Source of the DNA: Leifsonia sp. C5G2
GTDB taxonomy: Bacteria; Actinomycetota; Actinomycetes; Actinomycetales; Microbacteriaceae
DNA: 64,000 bases
NCBI RefSeq assembly: GCF_013359685.1
Contig: NZ_JABFMV010000011.1
Span: 62,001 to 126,000, forward strand
Direction of reading: 5' to 3'
Made by a program: the position numbers and the translations under genes. Shown one piece after another: positions 53,165 through 61,654 of the stretch. The notes beneath the pieces were generated by a model. It saw only the letters and a program-made list of their open reading frames with translations, was not told the origin of the DNA and made no database searches. The first letter of the stretch is position 1, and the number at the start of each line of letters is the position of its first letter.

Positions 53165-55435
53165 ATGCAGCCGAAGAGGCTCGCGACATCCGTGACGATG
53201 GTCACCTCCATGGTTGTCGTCGTCGTGGCCGCCGCCCTTGCTGCGTGCACCGGTACGGCCGACCGCGTGCGCGCCGACGCCCCGAGCCCTCCGCCCACGA
53301 CGAGCGGACCGGACGCGGCGGGCACTCCGGCGCCGTCGCCGACCGCTCCGGCCACGAGCCCGTCGACCCCGGCCGCGCAGCCGCCCGACCCGTCGACCCT
53401 GCCCGACGGGTTGAAGACGGCGATCTCCCGGGACCTCCACATCACGCCGCAGCAGTACCTTGCGGGTGCGCAGGCCGCCGCCGCTGCTCCGGCCACCATC
53501 GCCTCGCTTCAGAAGGCGGGAATCGACCCGGCGCGGGTGTGGCTCGACGGCAGCGTCCTCAAGGTGCACACCACCGACTCGCACGAGCGGGAGGTCGCCC
53601 GCGCGCTCGGGGCGGAGCCTTCCGCCTCCGCACCTCCGGCCGCGCCCGCCGTGTCCACGGCCACATCCTACGAGGACCTGGTCGACGGATCGGGATGGTA
53701 CCTGCCGGTCGGCGGCGGCTACATCTCGATCTGCTCTACGGGGTTCAACGGGTGGAACGCGTCCGGGGCAGCGAGCGTCGCGACCGCGGGGCACTGCCTG
53801 CTCGGCAACTCCCCGGTTCCCGCTGCTCCCGTGACCGCCACGCGGTACGTCCAGACCCAGCCGAACCAGACCGGGACGTCCGGCTCGACGATCGGCAACC
53901 TCGACTACAACTCGTTCCAGTTCGGCGGGGGCTACGACTCCGGGCTGATCGGCGTGAGCAACCCGGCCGTCGCCCCGCGACCACTGGTCTCGACCTGGGA
54001 CGGGAACGCCATCCCCGTGCGCGGCACGATCACCGCCACCGTCGGAGCGTATGTCTGTAAGTCCGGCCGGACGACCGGCTGGACGTGCGGAACGGTCCAG
54101 CGCGTCAACTACGCGCAGGGCATCAGCGGCGGCCAGACCGTCAACTCCGTGCAGACGAGCATGTGCATGTACCACGGCGACTCGGGCGGTCCGGCGATGA
54201 TCGGCTTCTACGCGGTCGGGGTCAACTCCAGCGGGACCTGGTCGAGCGCGGCGTGCACCGACAGCGTAGGCTACTCGGCGATCTACCCGATCCAGGGGAA
54301 CGCCGCCAGCGTCCTCAGCCAGCACACCGGGTGGGAGCCCATGGTGGCGGTGGATGCACCCGCGGTCACCCAGGTGACGCCGGGGACGACGACCGTCCTC
54401 ACGGGTACGCTGCCGAATGCGGCGACGGGCAACTCCGTCTCGGTCTACCTGGATGGCGGCACCACGGCCGCCGGGACCGCCTCCGTCGACGTTGCATCCG
54501 GCGCCTGGAGCGTGTCGGTGCCAGGGCAGTCGGCCGGCTCCCACACCTACCGCGTCGTGGCCGGGTGGGGGGCTCACAGCCGCTCCGCGGCGGCCGCGGG
54601 CGGCTACACGGTCACAGCGACGCCGACCCCGACACCGACGCCGTCGGTCATTCCGACGCAGACCCCCGCCGCCACGGCGACCCCGACCCCGACTCCGACG
54701 TCCACGCCGTCGCCGTCGCCCGGGACGCCCGCTCCCACTCCCGCCCCGCTGCTTCCCGGCTACCCCACCGGCTCCTTCATCAAGTCCCCGAGCTCTGGGA
54801 CGGTCTACATCGTCGGCCCGACCGACATCAAGCCCGTCTCGTCGTGGGGAGCGCTCCTGGCTCTCACCCCCAAGGGACAGAGCCCCGTGATCCGCGTCGT
54901 GCCGGCCTCCGTCATCGCTGGTCTGCCGATCGGGCCGATCGCCCTCACGTCGGGGACGCTGGTCCGCAGTGCCGCCGACGCGACGGTGTACCTCGTCAAC
55001 GGCCTCACCAACAAGATCCCGTTCTCGACATTCGACATCCCCGCCTCCATCGGGATCACAGGATTCTCGTTCGTCAACAGCGCCGTCCTCGCCGGCTACC
55101 CGGCCGCCAAATCGGTCATGGGCTACGGCATCACGTGTGGAGGCACGGACTACGTCGCAGCGGCCGGTACGCTCCGGTCGCTGGATGCGACGACGAAGCC
55201 GCTCTACCCGCTGGTGTTCACGCCCCTCGACTCCTACACCTGCGCCCTGCTCCGCGTGGGGGCGCCCGCCACCAAGTTCCTCCGGACGCCGGACGGCTCC
55301 ATCTACCTGCTCGACTCCGGAACGAAGCGGCCCATCTCCTCGATGGCGCGCTTCGCGCAACTGGGCGGCTCGGTCGGCTACGTCGACGTCACCGCGGGCC
55401 TCGCAGCCACGATCCCGTCGGGGCCGGCGGCCTAG
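53165..55435 (+). CDS. Secreted S1 (streptogrisin-like) serine protease with Ig-like domain and C-terminal repeats
   Basis: This is a 756-residue exported protein. Signal peptide with lipobox-like LAAC near residue 28, then a Pro/Ser-rich linker. Residues about 70-140 resemble the prosegment of S1E proteases. The protease domain (about 165-395) has VATAGHCLLG (His), GGYDSGLIGV (Asp) and MYHGDSGGPAM (Ser), with paired cysteines. A beta domain (about 400-475) and a TPTPTPS linker follow. Three C-terminal repeats of about 50 residues contain SSGTVYIVG, ADATVYLVN and PDGSIYLLD and may bind the cell surface. GGAGGAG precedes ATG 53165. Confidence 0.88.
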   Translation: MQPKRLATSVTMVTSMVVVVVAAALAACTGTADRVRADAPSPPPTTSGPDAAGTPAPSPTAPATSPSTPAAQPPDPSTLPDGLKTAISRDLHITPQQYLAGAQAAAAAPATIASLQKAGIDPARVWLDGSVLKVHTTDSHEREVARALGAEPSASAPPAAPAVSTATSYEDLVDGSGWYLPVGGGYISICSTGFNGWNASGAASVATAGHCLLGNSPVPAAPVTATRYVQTQPNQTGTSGSTIGNLDYNSFQFGGGYDSGLIGVSNPAVAPRPLVSTWDGNAIPVRGTITATVGAYVCKSGRTTGWTCGTVQRVNYAQGISGGQTVNSVQTSMCMYHGDSGGPAMIGFYAVGVNSSGTWSSAACTDSVGYSAIYPIQGNAASVLSQHTGWEPMVAVDAPAVTQVTPGTTTVLTGTLPNAATGNSVSVYLDGGTTAAGTASVDVASGAWSVSVPGQSAGSHTYRVVAGWGAHSRSAAAAGGYTVTATPTPTPTPSVIPTQTPAATATPTPTPTSTPSPSPGTPAPTPAPLLPGYPTGSFIKSPSSGTVYIVGPTDIKPVSSWGALLALTPKGQSPVIRVVPASVIAGLPIGPIALTSGTLVRSAADATVYLVNGLTNKIPFSTFDIPASIGITGFSFVNSAVLAGYPAAKSVMGYGITCGGTDYVAAAGTLRSLDATTKPLYPLVFTPLDSYTCALLRVGAPATKFLRTPDGSIYLLDSGTKRPISSMARFAQLGGSVGYVDVTAGLAATIPSGPAA

Positions 55436-55584
55436 CAGCCGCTCCCCGCCGGAACACCTTCCGCGCATCGGCGGCCTCCCGGAACGTCTGCGGGTGCGCG
55501 CCGCGCCGCGGTCGTTCCGCACCGCCGCAGTCGCGGGGGCGGGCGGGGCTTCCCGCGCGCGCGTGCCTGCGGCATCATGGGCGC

Positions 55585-55974
55585 GTGGCAGACCCGGAAG
55601 GACCCGGCATCGTCGGCGTCGGAACCATCGGCATCCCCGTGAGCGACCAGGATCGCGCGCTCGCCTTCTACCGCGACGTGCTCGGCTTCGAGGTGCGTGT
55701 CGACGCACCGCTGCCGCAGCTCGGGACGCGGTGGATCATGCTCGCGCCGCCGGGTTCCGCGGTGTCGGTGTCGCTGGTGCCGGAGAGCGACGACGCGCCC
55801 GCGGGCGTGGAGACCGGCATCCGCTTCGAGACGGAGGATGCCGAACGCGCCCATCGGAGCCTGAGCGAGCGCGGCGTGGACGTCGGCGAGCTGCTGCGCT
55901 GGCCCGGCGTGCCGGCGATGTTCGCGGTGCACGATGCGGAGGGCAACCGGTTCGAGATCGTCGAGCGCGGGTAG
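55585..55974 (+). CDS. VOC superfamily (glyoxalase/bleomycin resistance-like) protein
   Basis: This 129-residue protein is one VOC unit: GIPVSDQDRALAFYRDVLGFEV in the first beta-alpha-beta-beta-beta module, and VPAMFAVHDAEGNRFEIVER at the end. The terminal E is a likely metal ligand. The substrate is unknown; relatives include glyoxalases and antibiotic-binding proteins. GTG 55585 is the best start. Confidence 0.85.
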   Translation: MADPEGPGIVGVGTIGIPVSDQDRALAFYRDVLGFEVRVDAPLPQLGTRWIMLAPPGSAVSVSLVPESDDAPAGVETGIRFETEDAERAHRSLSERGVDVGELLRWPGVPAMFAVHDAEGNRFEIVERG

Positions 55975-56038
55975 CGCCGGCGTCCTGGTCCCGGTCGGTG
56001 GGAGCAGTCGCTATGCTTCAGGACAGGGGGTGGTCACG

Positions 56039-56377
56039 ATGAGCGCACTGCTTGCGGGACTCGAGAACGATGAGCGCCGGCGGCGGCGGGTGGCGCTGCT
56101 GTGGGTGGTGGCCTGCATCACCGGCGCCGGCACGTGGCTGACGGCGCCGTTCGGGATCGCGTTGGTCGCCCGCGGCGAGACGATCGGCTGGGCGCTGATC
56201 GCGGCCGGGGTGGCGCTGCTCGCGGCGACGGTGGTCGCGGTGCTGTTCGCCCGCCGCATGCACCGGCGCCCGGAGAGCCTCCCGGGCAAAGCGAACCCGC
56301 GGTTCGACGAGCCGGAGCCGTCGCCCGACCCGCGGGGCGGCTACTCGATGAACGGCTCCATGCTCGGCTCCCGCTGA
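56039..56377 (+). CDS. Small two-helix membrane protein
   Basis: This is a 112-residue protein. A charged N-terminus (LENDERRRRR) is followed by two helices (about residues 20-42 and 47-72) and a soluble Pro/Arg-rich tail. No family recognised. A G-run upstream of ATG 56039 may be its ribosome site; GTG codons shortly upstream are alternatives. Confidence 0.62.
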   Translation: MSALLAGLENDERRRRRVALLWVVACITGAGTWLTAPFGIALVARGETIGWALIAAGVALLAATVVAVLFARRMHRRPESLPGKANPRFDEPEPSPDPRGGYSMNGSMLGSR

Positions 56378-56412
56378 ACCGACTCCGGACTAACGGAGCC
56401 TGCCTCCCGCGG

Positions 56413-56426
56413 GGGCCTTTCGTCCC
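56413..56426. promoter_or_regulatory. DosR/DevR-like box upstream of the P-type ATPase gene
   Basis: GGGCCTTTCGTCCC matches the mycobacterial DosR core GGGACTWWAGTCCC at 12 of 14 positions and keeps the GGGNC-N4-GNCCC frame. It lies about 98 nt before the chosen start and about 47 nt before a start of transcription predicted from TAGGAG (56455-56460). The regulator itself is not in the window. Confidence 0.5.
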
Positions 56427-56510
56427 TGCCGCGCCGGCCGCGGACCTGACTCCATAGGAGTGAGCGGGTCGCGCGCTCCGGAGGACGTCCGCGGCCGGGG
56501 AGGAGGCGCG

Positions 56511-59291
56511 GTGGCGCCGCAGCCGGACGAACGGCCCACACGGGAGCCCATCGACACCCTGCTCCGCGACCTCAAGACCGGACGGGACGGGCTCGGCAGC
56601 AGGGAGGCCGCCCGGCGGCTCACCATTCACGGCCCCAACACACTGCCGACGGGGCGGCGGGCGAGCTGGCTGCGCGAGCTGGTGCGGCAGTTCACGCACC
56701 CGCTCGCGCTGCTGCTGTGGGTTGCGGCCGCGCTGGCGTGGGTGGCCGGGACGCCCGTCCTGTGCTGGGCCATCCTCGCGGTCATCGTCATCAACGCGAT
56801 CGTGGCCTATCTGCAGGGGAGGCAGGCGGAGCGGGCGATCGAGGCGCTGTCCCGCTACCTCCCGCAGCAGGCGACGGTGGTCCGCGACGGCGTCGCCTCG
56901 GAGGTGCCGGCGGTCGACCTGGTGCCCGGCGACGTCATCCTGGTGACCGAGGGCGACCGGGTCTCCGCCGACGCACGGCTGATCGAGGGGAGCGTCGAGA
57001 TGGACCTCTCCACGCTGACGGGCGAGTCGGCTCCCGTCACCCGGTCGGCCGGTGCCGAGGACACGGCGGACCGGTTGATCGACGCCCCGGACGCGGTCTT
57101 CTCGGGCGCGCAGTGCACGTCCGGGCAGGCGCGGGCCGTCGCGTTCGCCACGGGAGCGACGACGGAGCTCGGCCGGATCGCCACCCTCTCCCGTCAGGCG
57201 ACGCCGCAGCTCAGCCCGCTGGAGCGGCAGGTCCGGCGCTCCACCTGGCTGATCGCGGGAGTGGCGGTCGGGGTCGGCGCGCTCTTCCTCCCGCTGGGCC
57301 TGCTGGCGGGGCTGTCGCTGCCGGAGGCCGCCGTGTTCGCGATCGGGCTGCTGGTCGCCAACGTTCCCGAGGGGCTCCTGCCGACCATCACCCTGGCGCT
57401 CGCGGTGGGCGTGCGGGTGCTGGCGCGTCAGGGTGCGCTGGTGAAGCAGCTCTCCGCGGTGGAGACGCTGGGCTCGACGACCGTGATCTGCACGGACAAG
57501 ACGGGGACGCTGACCCGCAACGCGATGACGGTCACGGCCGTGTGGAGCGCGAGACGGGCGATCGACCCGACGGCGCCGGACCCCGCGCTCGGCCCGCTCG
57601 CCGAGGTGATGGTGGACTGCAACCAGCTGGAGCGCCTGTCCGACCCGATGGAGACGGCCCTGCGGGAGGCGGGGGAGCGGCTCGGCGCCCGCGTGGCGCT
57701 TCGGGTCGCGACCTTCCCGTTCGACGCGGAGCGGAAGCGGATGAGCGTGGTGAGCCGCCGCGGCGACCGCCTGCTCGTCGCGGTGAAGGGAGCCCCGGAG
57801 CTGCTGCTCCCGCTGTGCGTCTCGGTCTTCGACGGCACGCGTGCGCGGCCGGCGACGGACTCCGATCGCAGGGAGGTGCTCGACGCGGTGGATGGGTTCG
57901 CCCGGCACGGCCTCCGGGTGCTGGCGCTCGCATCCCGGGAGGCGTCGGCTCCGCCCGAGGATGCGGCCGCGGCCGAGTCCGGCCTCTGTCTCCTCGGGCT
58001 GGTCGCCCTGCTCGATCCGCCGCGGCCCGAGGTGCCCGAGGCGGTCGCCGCCTGCCACAGCGCCGGGATCACCATCCACGTCGTCACCGGCGACAACGGG
58101 ACGACCGCGAGCGAGGTCGCGCGTCAGGTCGGCATCGCGACGGACCGGGTCATCACGGGAAGCGAGGCGGACGCGCTCTCGGAGCCCGAGCTGGATGCGC
58201 TGCTCGCCCAGCCGGGCGAGTTCGTCTTCGCCCGCAGCACGCCGGAGGGGAAGCTCCGGATCGCCGAGGCGCTGCAGCAGGAGGGCCAGACGGTGGCGAT
58301 GACCGGCGACGGGGTGAACGACGCCCCGGCCCTCCACCGGGCCGACATCGGCGTCGCGATGGGCCGCTCGGGGACGGATGTCGCCCGGCAGGCGGCGACG
58401 ATGGTCCTCACCGACGACAACTTCGCGACCATCGTGACGGCGATCCGGGAGGGGCGGCGCGCGTACGACAACCTGCGCAAGTTCGTGCTCTACATCTTCG
58501 TTCACGCGGTGCCGGAGGTCGTGCCGTTCATGCTGTTCGCGCTGTCCGGCGGCGCGATCCCGCTCCCGCTCACCGTGCTGCAGATCCTCGCGATCGACCT
58601 GGGGACGGAGATCCTCCCCGCCCTCGCACTCGGCCGGGAGAAGGCGGAGCCGGACGTGATGTCGCGGCGCCCGCGCCCCCGCTCGGAGCCGCTCATCACG
58701 CGCCGCCTGCTGCTCCGGGCGTGGGGCCTGATGGGGGTGCTCTCCGCCGCGCTGGCCCTCGGCGCGTTCTTCGCGGTGCTCGTCGCCGGTGGCTGGACGC
58801 CGGGGGCGCCCGTGGGGCCCGGCGACCCCCTCCACGGCGTCTATCTGCAGGCGACCACGGCGACGTTCCTCACGATCGTCGCCTGCCAGGTCGGCACGGC
58901 CTTCGCGGCGCGCACCGAGCGAACCTCGCTCCGCCGGCTCGGCGTCCTGAGCAACCCGCCGCTGCTCGCGGCCATCGGCGTGGAGCTGCTCTTCGCCGCC
59001 GCCCTCTGCTCCGTGCCCGTGCTGCAGACGGTGTTCGGCACGGCGCCGCCTCCCGCGTGGCTGATCCTGCTCTTGCTGCCGTGCCCGGTCATCGTCTGGG
59101 GCGCCGACGAGGCGGCGCGCTGGTTCAGCCGGCGGCGAGCCGATCGGCGGTCGGCAAGTGCTGCTCGAACCATCCGGCCGCCAGCTGCGCGACCGTCTCC
59201 AGAGCTCCCGGCTCCTCGAACAGGTGACCGGCGTCCGGGACGACCTCCAGCCGGGTCGGGCACCGCATCCGGGAGAGGGCGAGCCGGTTGA
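56511..59291 (+). CDS. Cation-transporting P-type ATPase (CtpF/PMA1-like)
   Basis: This ATPase has 926 residues from GTG 56511, which follows GGGGAGGAGG. An upstream in-frame GTG at 56460 is less well placed. Domains: cation ATPase N-terminal domain, actuator with LTGESAPV, phosphorylation motif [12 protein letters not shown], nucleotide domain with KGAPELL, hinge [13 protein letters not shown], and about ten helices. It belongs to the P2-type branch with mycobacterial CtpF. The ion is uncertain (Ca, Na or H). The last 50 residues or so are Arg/Pro-rich and overlap the convergent gene by 167 nt; they may be a read-through tail. Confidence 0.92.
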   Translation: MAPQPDERPTREPIDTLLRDLKTGRDGLGSREAARRLTIHGPNTLPTGRRASWLRELVRQFTHPLALLLWVAAALAWVAGTPVLCWAILAVIVINAIVAYLQGRQAERAIEALSRYLPQQATVVRDGVASEVPAVDLVPGDVILVTEGDRVSADARLIEGSVEMDLSTLTGESAPVTRSAGAEDTADRLIDAPDAVFSGAQCTSGQARAVAFATGATTELGRIATLSRQATPQLSPLERQVRRSTWLIAGVAVGVGALFLPLGLLAGLSLPEAAVFAIGLLVANVPEGLLPTITLALAVGVRVLARQGALVKQLSAVETLGSTTVICTDKTGTLTRNAMTVTAVWSARRAIDPTAPDPALGPLAEVMVDCNQLERLSDPMETALREAGERLGARVALRVATFPFDAERKRMSVVSRRGDRLLVAVKGAPELLLPLCVSVFDGTRARPATDSDRREVLDAVDGFARHGLRVLALASREASAPPEDAAAAESGLCLLGLVALLDPPRPEVPEAVAACHSAGITIHVVTGDNGTTASEVARQVGIATDRVITGSEADALSEPELDALLAQPGEFVFARSTPEGKLRIAEALQQEGQTVAMTGDGVNDAPALHRADIGVAMGRSGTDVARQAATMVLTDDNFATIVTAIREGRRAYDNLRKFVLYIFVHAVPEVVPFMLFALSGGAIPLPLTVLQILAIDLGTEILPALALGREKAEPDVMSRRPRPRSEPLITRRLLLRAWGLMGVLSAALALGAFFAVLVAGGWTPGAPVGPGDPLHGVYLQATTATFLTIVACQVGTAFAARTERTSLRRLGVLSNPPLLAAIGVELLFAAALCSVPVLQTVFGTAPPPAWLILLLLPCPVIVWGADEAARWFSRRRADRRSASAARTIRPPAARPSPELPAPRTGDRRPGRPPAGSGTASGRGRAG

Positions 59292-60435
59292 GGTCGAGCA
59301 CCTCCGGATCGTTCCCGCCCACGATGAGGAGGGTCGGCGCGGTGACGCGCTCGAGCGCGCCGGCGCCGGCCAGGTCGGGGCGGCCGCCGCGGGAGACGAC
59401 GGCGACGACGCCTTCCTGCTCCTGAGCCGCCGCGGTCAGCGCGGCACCGGCCCCGGTGCTCGCACCGAAGTAGGCGAGCGGGAGCCCGGCCGTCGTCTCG
59501 TCCTGTCGCGCCCACCGGGTCGCGAAGCCGAGCCGCTCGGCGAGCAGCTCGATGTCGAAGACCAGCCGGCGGTCGTGCTCCTCGCCGGGCGTCAGCAGGT
59601 CGAGGAGGAGTGTGGCGATGCCCCGGGCGTTGAGCACAGCGGCCACAAAGCGGTTGCGCGGGCTGTGCCGGGAGCTGCCGCTGCCGTGGGCGAACAGGAC
59701 GAGGCCGGTTGCCTGATCCGGCACGGCGAGCGATCCGGCGAGCGTCACGCGTCCCGCCGGGATCTCGACCTCCGGGTCCAGGTCGGCGGGCGCTCCCGTC
59801 GGCCGGAGGGCCGCGCGTGCGAGAACGCTCGCGACCTCGTCGTCGGTCGTCTGGGTGAAGTCGCGGTACGCCTGGCCGACGGCGAAGTAGGGCACCGGCT
59901 CCTCCAGGCACACGACATCGTCGGCGTCCGGGATCAGCCGGGAGGCGGCCTCCGCAGGACCGACGGGTGCCGCGACGACGACGCGGGAAGCGCCGAGCGC
60001 CCGGGCGACGCGGCAGGCGGCGCGCGCCGTCGACCCGGTGGCGATGCCGTCGTCGACGATGATGACCGTCCGACCGGCGAGGGATACGCGCTCGCGATCG
60101 CCGCGGAACGGGCGGACGCGCCGCTCCAGCTCGGCCCGCTCCCGGTGCTCGACCTCGGCCAGGTCGGCGTCGGTGAGACCGGCCATCCGGACCACGTCGT
60201 CGTCCACGACCCGGACGCCGCCCTCGCCGATGGCGCCCATCGCCAGCTCCGGCTGATACGGCACCCCGAGCTTCCGGACGACGATCACATCCAGGGGAGC
60301 GTGCAGGGCCTTCGCCACCTCGTCCGCCACCGGGACGCCGCCGCGCGGGAGGCCGAGCACGACCGGGTCGTGGACCGCGAGGAACTGCAGGCTGTCGGCG
60401 AGTTCGCGACCCGCCTCGATTCTGTCCGCGTACAT
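59125..60435 (-). CDS. Phosphoribosyltransferase fused to alpha/beta (dienelactone hydrolase-like) hydrolase
   Basis: This 436-residue two-domain protein. Residues about 1-215 are a type I phosphoribosyltransferase with the PRPP loop [17 protein letters not shown] (about 123-139). Residues about 225-430 are an alpha/beta hydrolase with [17 protein letters not shown], nucleophile in [12 protein letters not shown], acid in VGGNDPEVL and histidine in [12 protein letters not shown]. The same fusion occurs in the mycobacterial DosR-regulated gene Rv0571c (family knowledge). The reaction is unknown. GGAGG precedes ATG 60435. Confidence 0.88.
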   Translation of the reverse strand: MYADRIEAGRELADSLQFLAVHDPVVLGLPRGGVPVADEVAKALHAPLDVIVVRKLGVPYQPELAMGAIGEGGVRVVDDDVVRMAGLTDADLAEVEHRERAELERRVRPFRGDRERVSLAGRTVIIVDDGIATGSTARAACRVARALGASRVVVAAPVGPAEAASRLIPDADDVVCLEEPVPYFAVGQAYRDFTQTTDDEVASVLARAALRPTGAPADLDPEVEIPAGRVTLAGSLAVPDQATGLVLFAHGSGSSRHSPRNRFVAAVLNARGIATLLLDLLTPGEEHDRRLVFDIELLAERLGFATRWARQDETTAGLPLAYFGASTGAGAALTAAAQEQEGVVAVVSRGGRPDLAGAGALERVTAPTLLIVGGNDPEVLDLNRLALSRMRCPTRLEVVPDAGHLFEEPGALETVAQLAAGWFEQHLPTADRLAAG

Positions 60436-60485
60436 CCGCTCGCCTCCCACCCGGTCGATCCTCCTCGCCGGCGGGCCGCACGGGC

Positions 60486-60499
60486 GGGACCTAGGGCCC
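60486..60499. promoter_or_regulatory. DosR/DevR-like box in the divergent pfkB region
   Basis: GGGACCTAGGGCCC is an almost perfect palindrome (GGGNCCTAGGNCCC) and matches the DosR core at 11 of 14 positions. It is about 42 nt upstream of the pfkB start of transcription predicted from TACAGT (60522-60527). In the other direction GAGGAT (60463-60458) is spaced equally for the fusion gene. Confidence 0.52.
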
Positions 60500-60576
60500 G
60501 CGGCACCCGTCCGCCGGCCGCTACAGTCGGCGCCACCGCGGCTGAGCGCGGCGTACCCGAGAAGGAGGCCGCCACG

Positions 60577-61539
60577 ATGGAGCAGCATCCCGTCGACGCC
60601 CGCCCGGTCCGGCAGATCCTCACCGTGACCCTGAATCCCGCCCTCGACATCAGCGCGTCCACGCAGGAGGTGGTCAGGGAGCACAAGCTGCGCTGCAGCG
60701 GGAGCCGCCTGGACCCCGGCGGGGGCGGCGTCAACGTGTCGCGGGTCATCCACCGCCTGGGCGGCCGGAGCCTCGCCCTGTACACCGCGGGAGGCCCGAT
60801 CGGCGAGGCCTACCGGCGCCTCGTCGACGCCGAGCGCGTGCCGAGCGTGGTCGTGCCGATCGCCGGGCAGACCCGGCAGAGCCTCAGCGTGGAGGAGCGG
60901 GCGACGGGAGCGCAGTACCGCTTCGTGCTCGAGGGGCCGACCCTCAGCGTGGAGGAGTGGGGCGCGTGCCTCGATGTGATCGGGCAGACCGTCGCTCCCG
61001 GCGGCTTCCTGGTGGCGAGCGGGAGCCTCCCGCCGGGCGTCCCGGCGGACTTCTACGCGAGGGCCGTGCGGCTGGCGCGGGAGGCGGGGGCGGAGTGCGT
61101 CGTCGACGCGTCCGGGCCCGCGCTCGGCGCGGCTCTGGCCGAGGGGGTCTTCGCGGTCGCGCCGAGCGGGCGGGAGCTCGAACAGCTCGCCGGCGCCCCG
61201 CTGCCGACCCTCGACGACCGGATCGACGCGGCCACCGCACTGGTCGCGGACGGCTCGGCGCGCTATGTCGCCCTCACGCTCGGCGCCGAGGGTGCCGTCC
61301 TCGTCTCGGCGGAAGGCGTTCTGCGGCTCGCGGCGCCCGTGGTGGACGTCGTCAGCGCCGTCGGCGCCGGCGACGCCTTCGTCGCGGGCTTCGTCCTCCG
61401 GCTCGCCCAGTCGCGGCCGGTGGAGGCGGCGTTCCGCGCGGCCGTGGCGGCCGGAACCGCCGCCGTCATCACCCCGGCGACCGCGCTCTGCGACCGCGCC
61501 GACGTCGAACGGTTCGAGGTGATGCTCGACCGGGCCTGA
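60577..61539 (+). CDS. pfkB: PfkB-family sugar kinase (phosphofructokinase type)
   Basis: This 320-residue kinase of the ribokinase fold has TVTLNPALDISAS at the start (1-phosphofructokinase/PfkB subfamily), the substrate motif DPGGGGVNVSRVIHRLGG, and the ATP/anion-hole motif VVSAVGAGDAFVAGFV with catalytic Asp. It would phosphorylate fructose-6-phosphate, fructose-1-phosphate or tagatose-6-phosphate. There is no fru PTS here, so 6-phosphofructokinase II is plausible. A PfkB (Rv2029c) belongs to the mycobacterial DosR regulon. GAAGGAGG precedes ATG 60577. Confidence 0.87.
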   Translation: MEQHPVDARPVRQILTVTLNPALDISASTQEVVREHKLRCSGSRLDPGGGGVNVSRVIHRLGGRSLALYTAGGPIGEAYRRLVDAERVPSVVVPIAGQTRQSLSVEERATGAQYRFVLEGPTLSVEEWGACLDVIGQTVAPGGFLVASGSLPPGVPADFYARAVRLAREAGAECVVDASGPALGAALAEGVFAVAPSGRELEQLAGAPLPTLDDRIDAATALVADGSARYVALTLGAEGAVLVSAEGVLRLAAPVVDVVSAVGAGDAFVAGFVLRLAQSRPVEAAFRAAVAAGTAAVITPATALCDRADVERFEVMLDRA

Positions 61540-61557
61540 CCGCCCGGCCGCGACGGC

Positions 61558-61571
61558 GGGCCGAAAGCCCC
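61558..61571. promoter_or_regulatory. DosR/DevR-like box upstream of the PEP synthase gene
   Basis: GGGCCGAAAGCCCC keeps the GGGNC-N4-GNCCC frame and matches the DosR core at 11 of 14 positions. It lies about 43 nt upstream of a transcription start predicted from TACCGT (61596-61601). On its own this is weak in GC-rich DNA; its value is the repeated spacing at three promoters. Confidence 0.42.
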
Positions 61572-61654
61572 TGTGCCGGCCGTCGCGGCGGGACGTACCG
61601 TCGCCCCGACGCGTGGGCGCCACCGGCGGCGCCACGGCGGATCGGAGGAGACCG

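Noticed and set aside
61590-61610. GGGACGTACCGTC as a second DosR-like box before ppsA
   Set aside because: The right half does not match the box and the sequence overlaps the TACCGT -10 candidate; the site at 61558 fits better.
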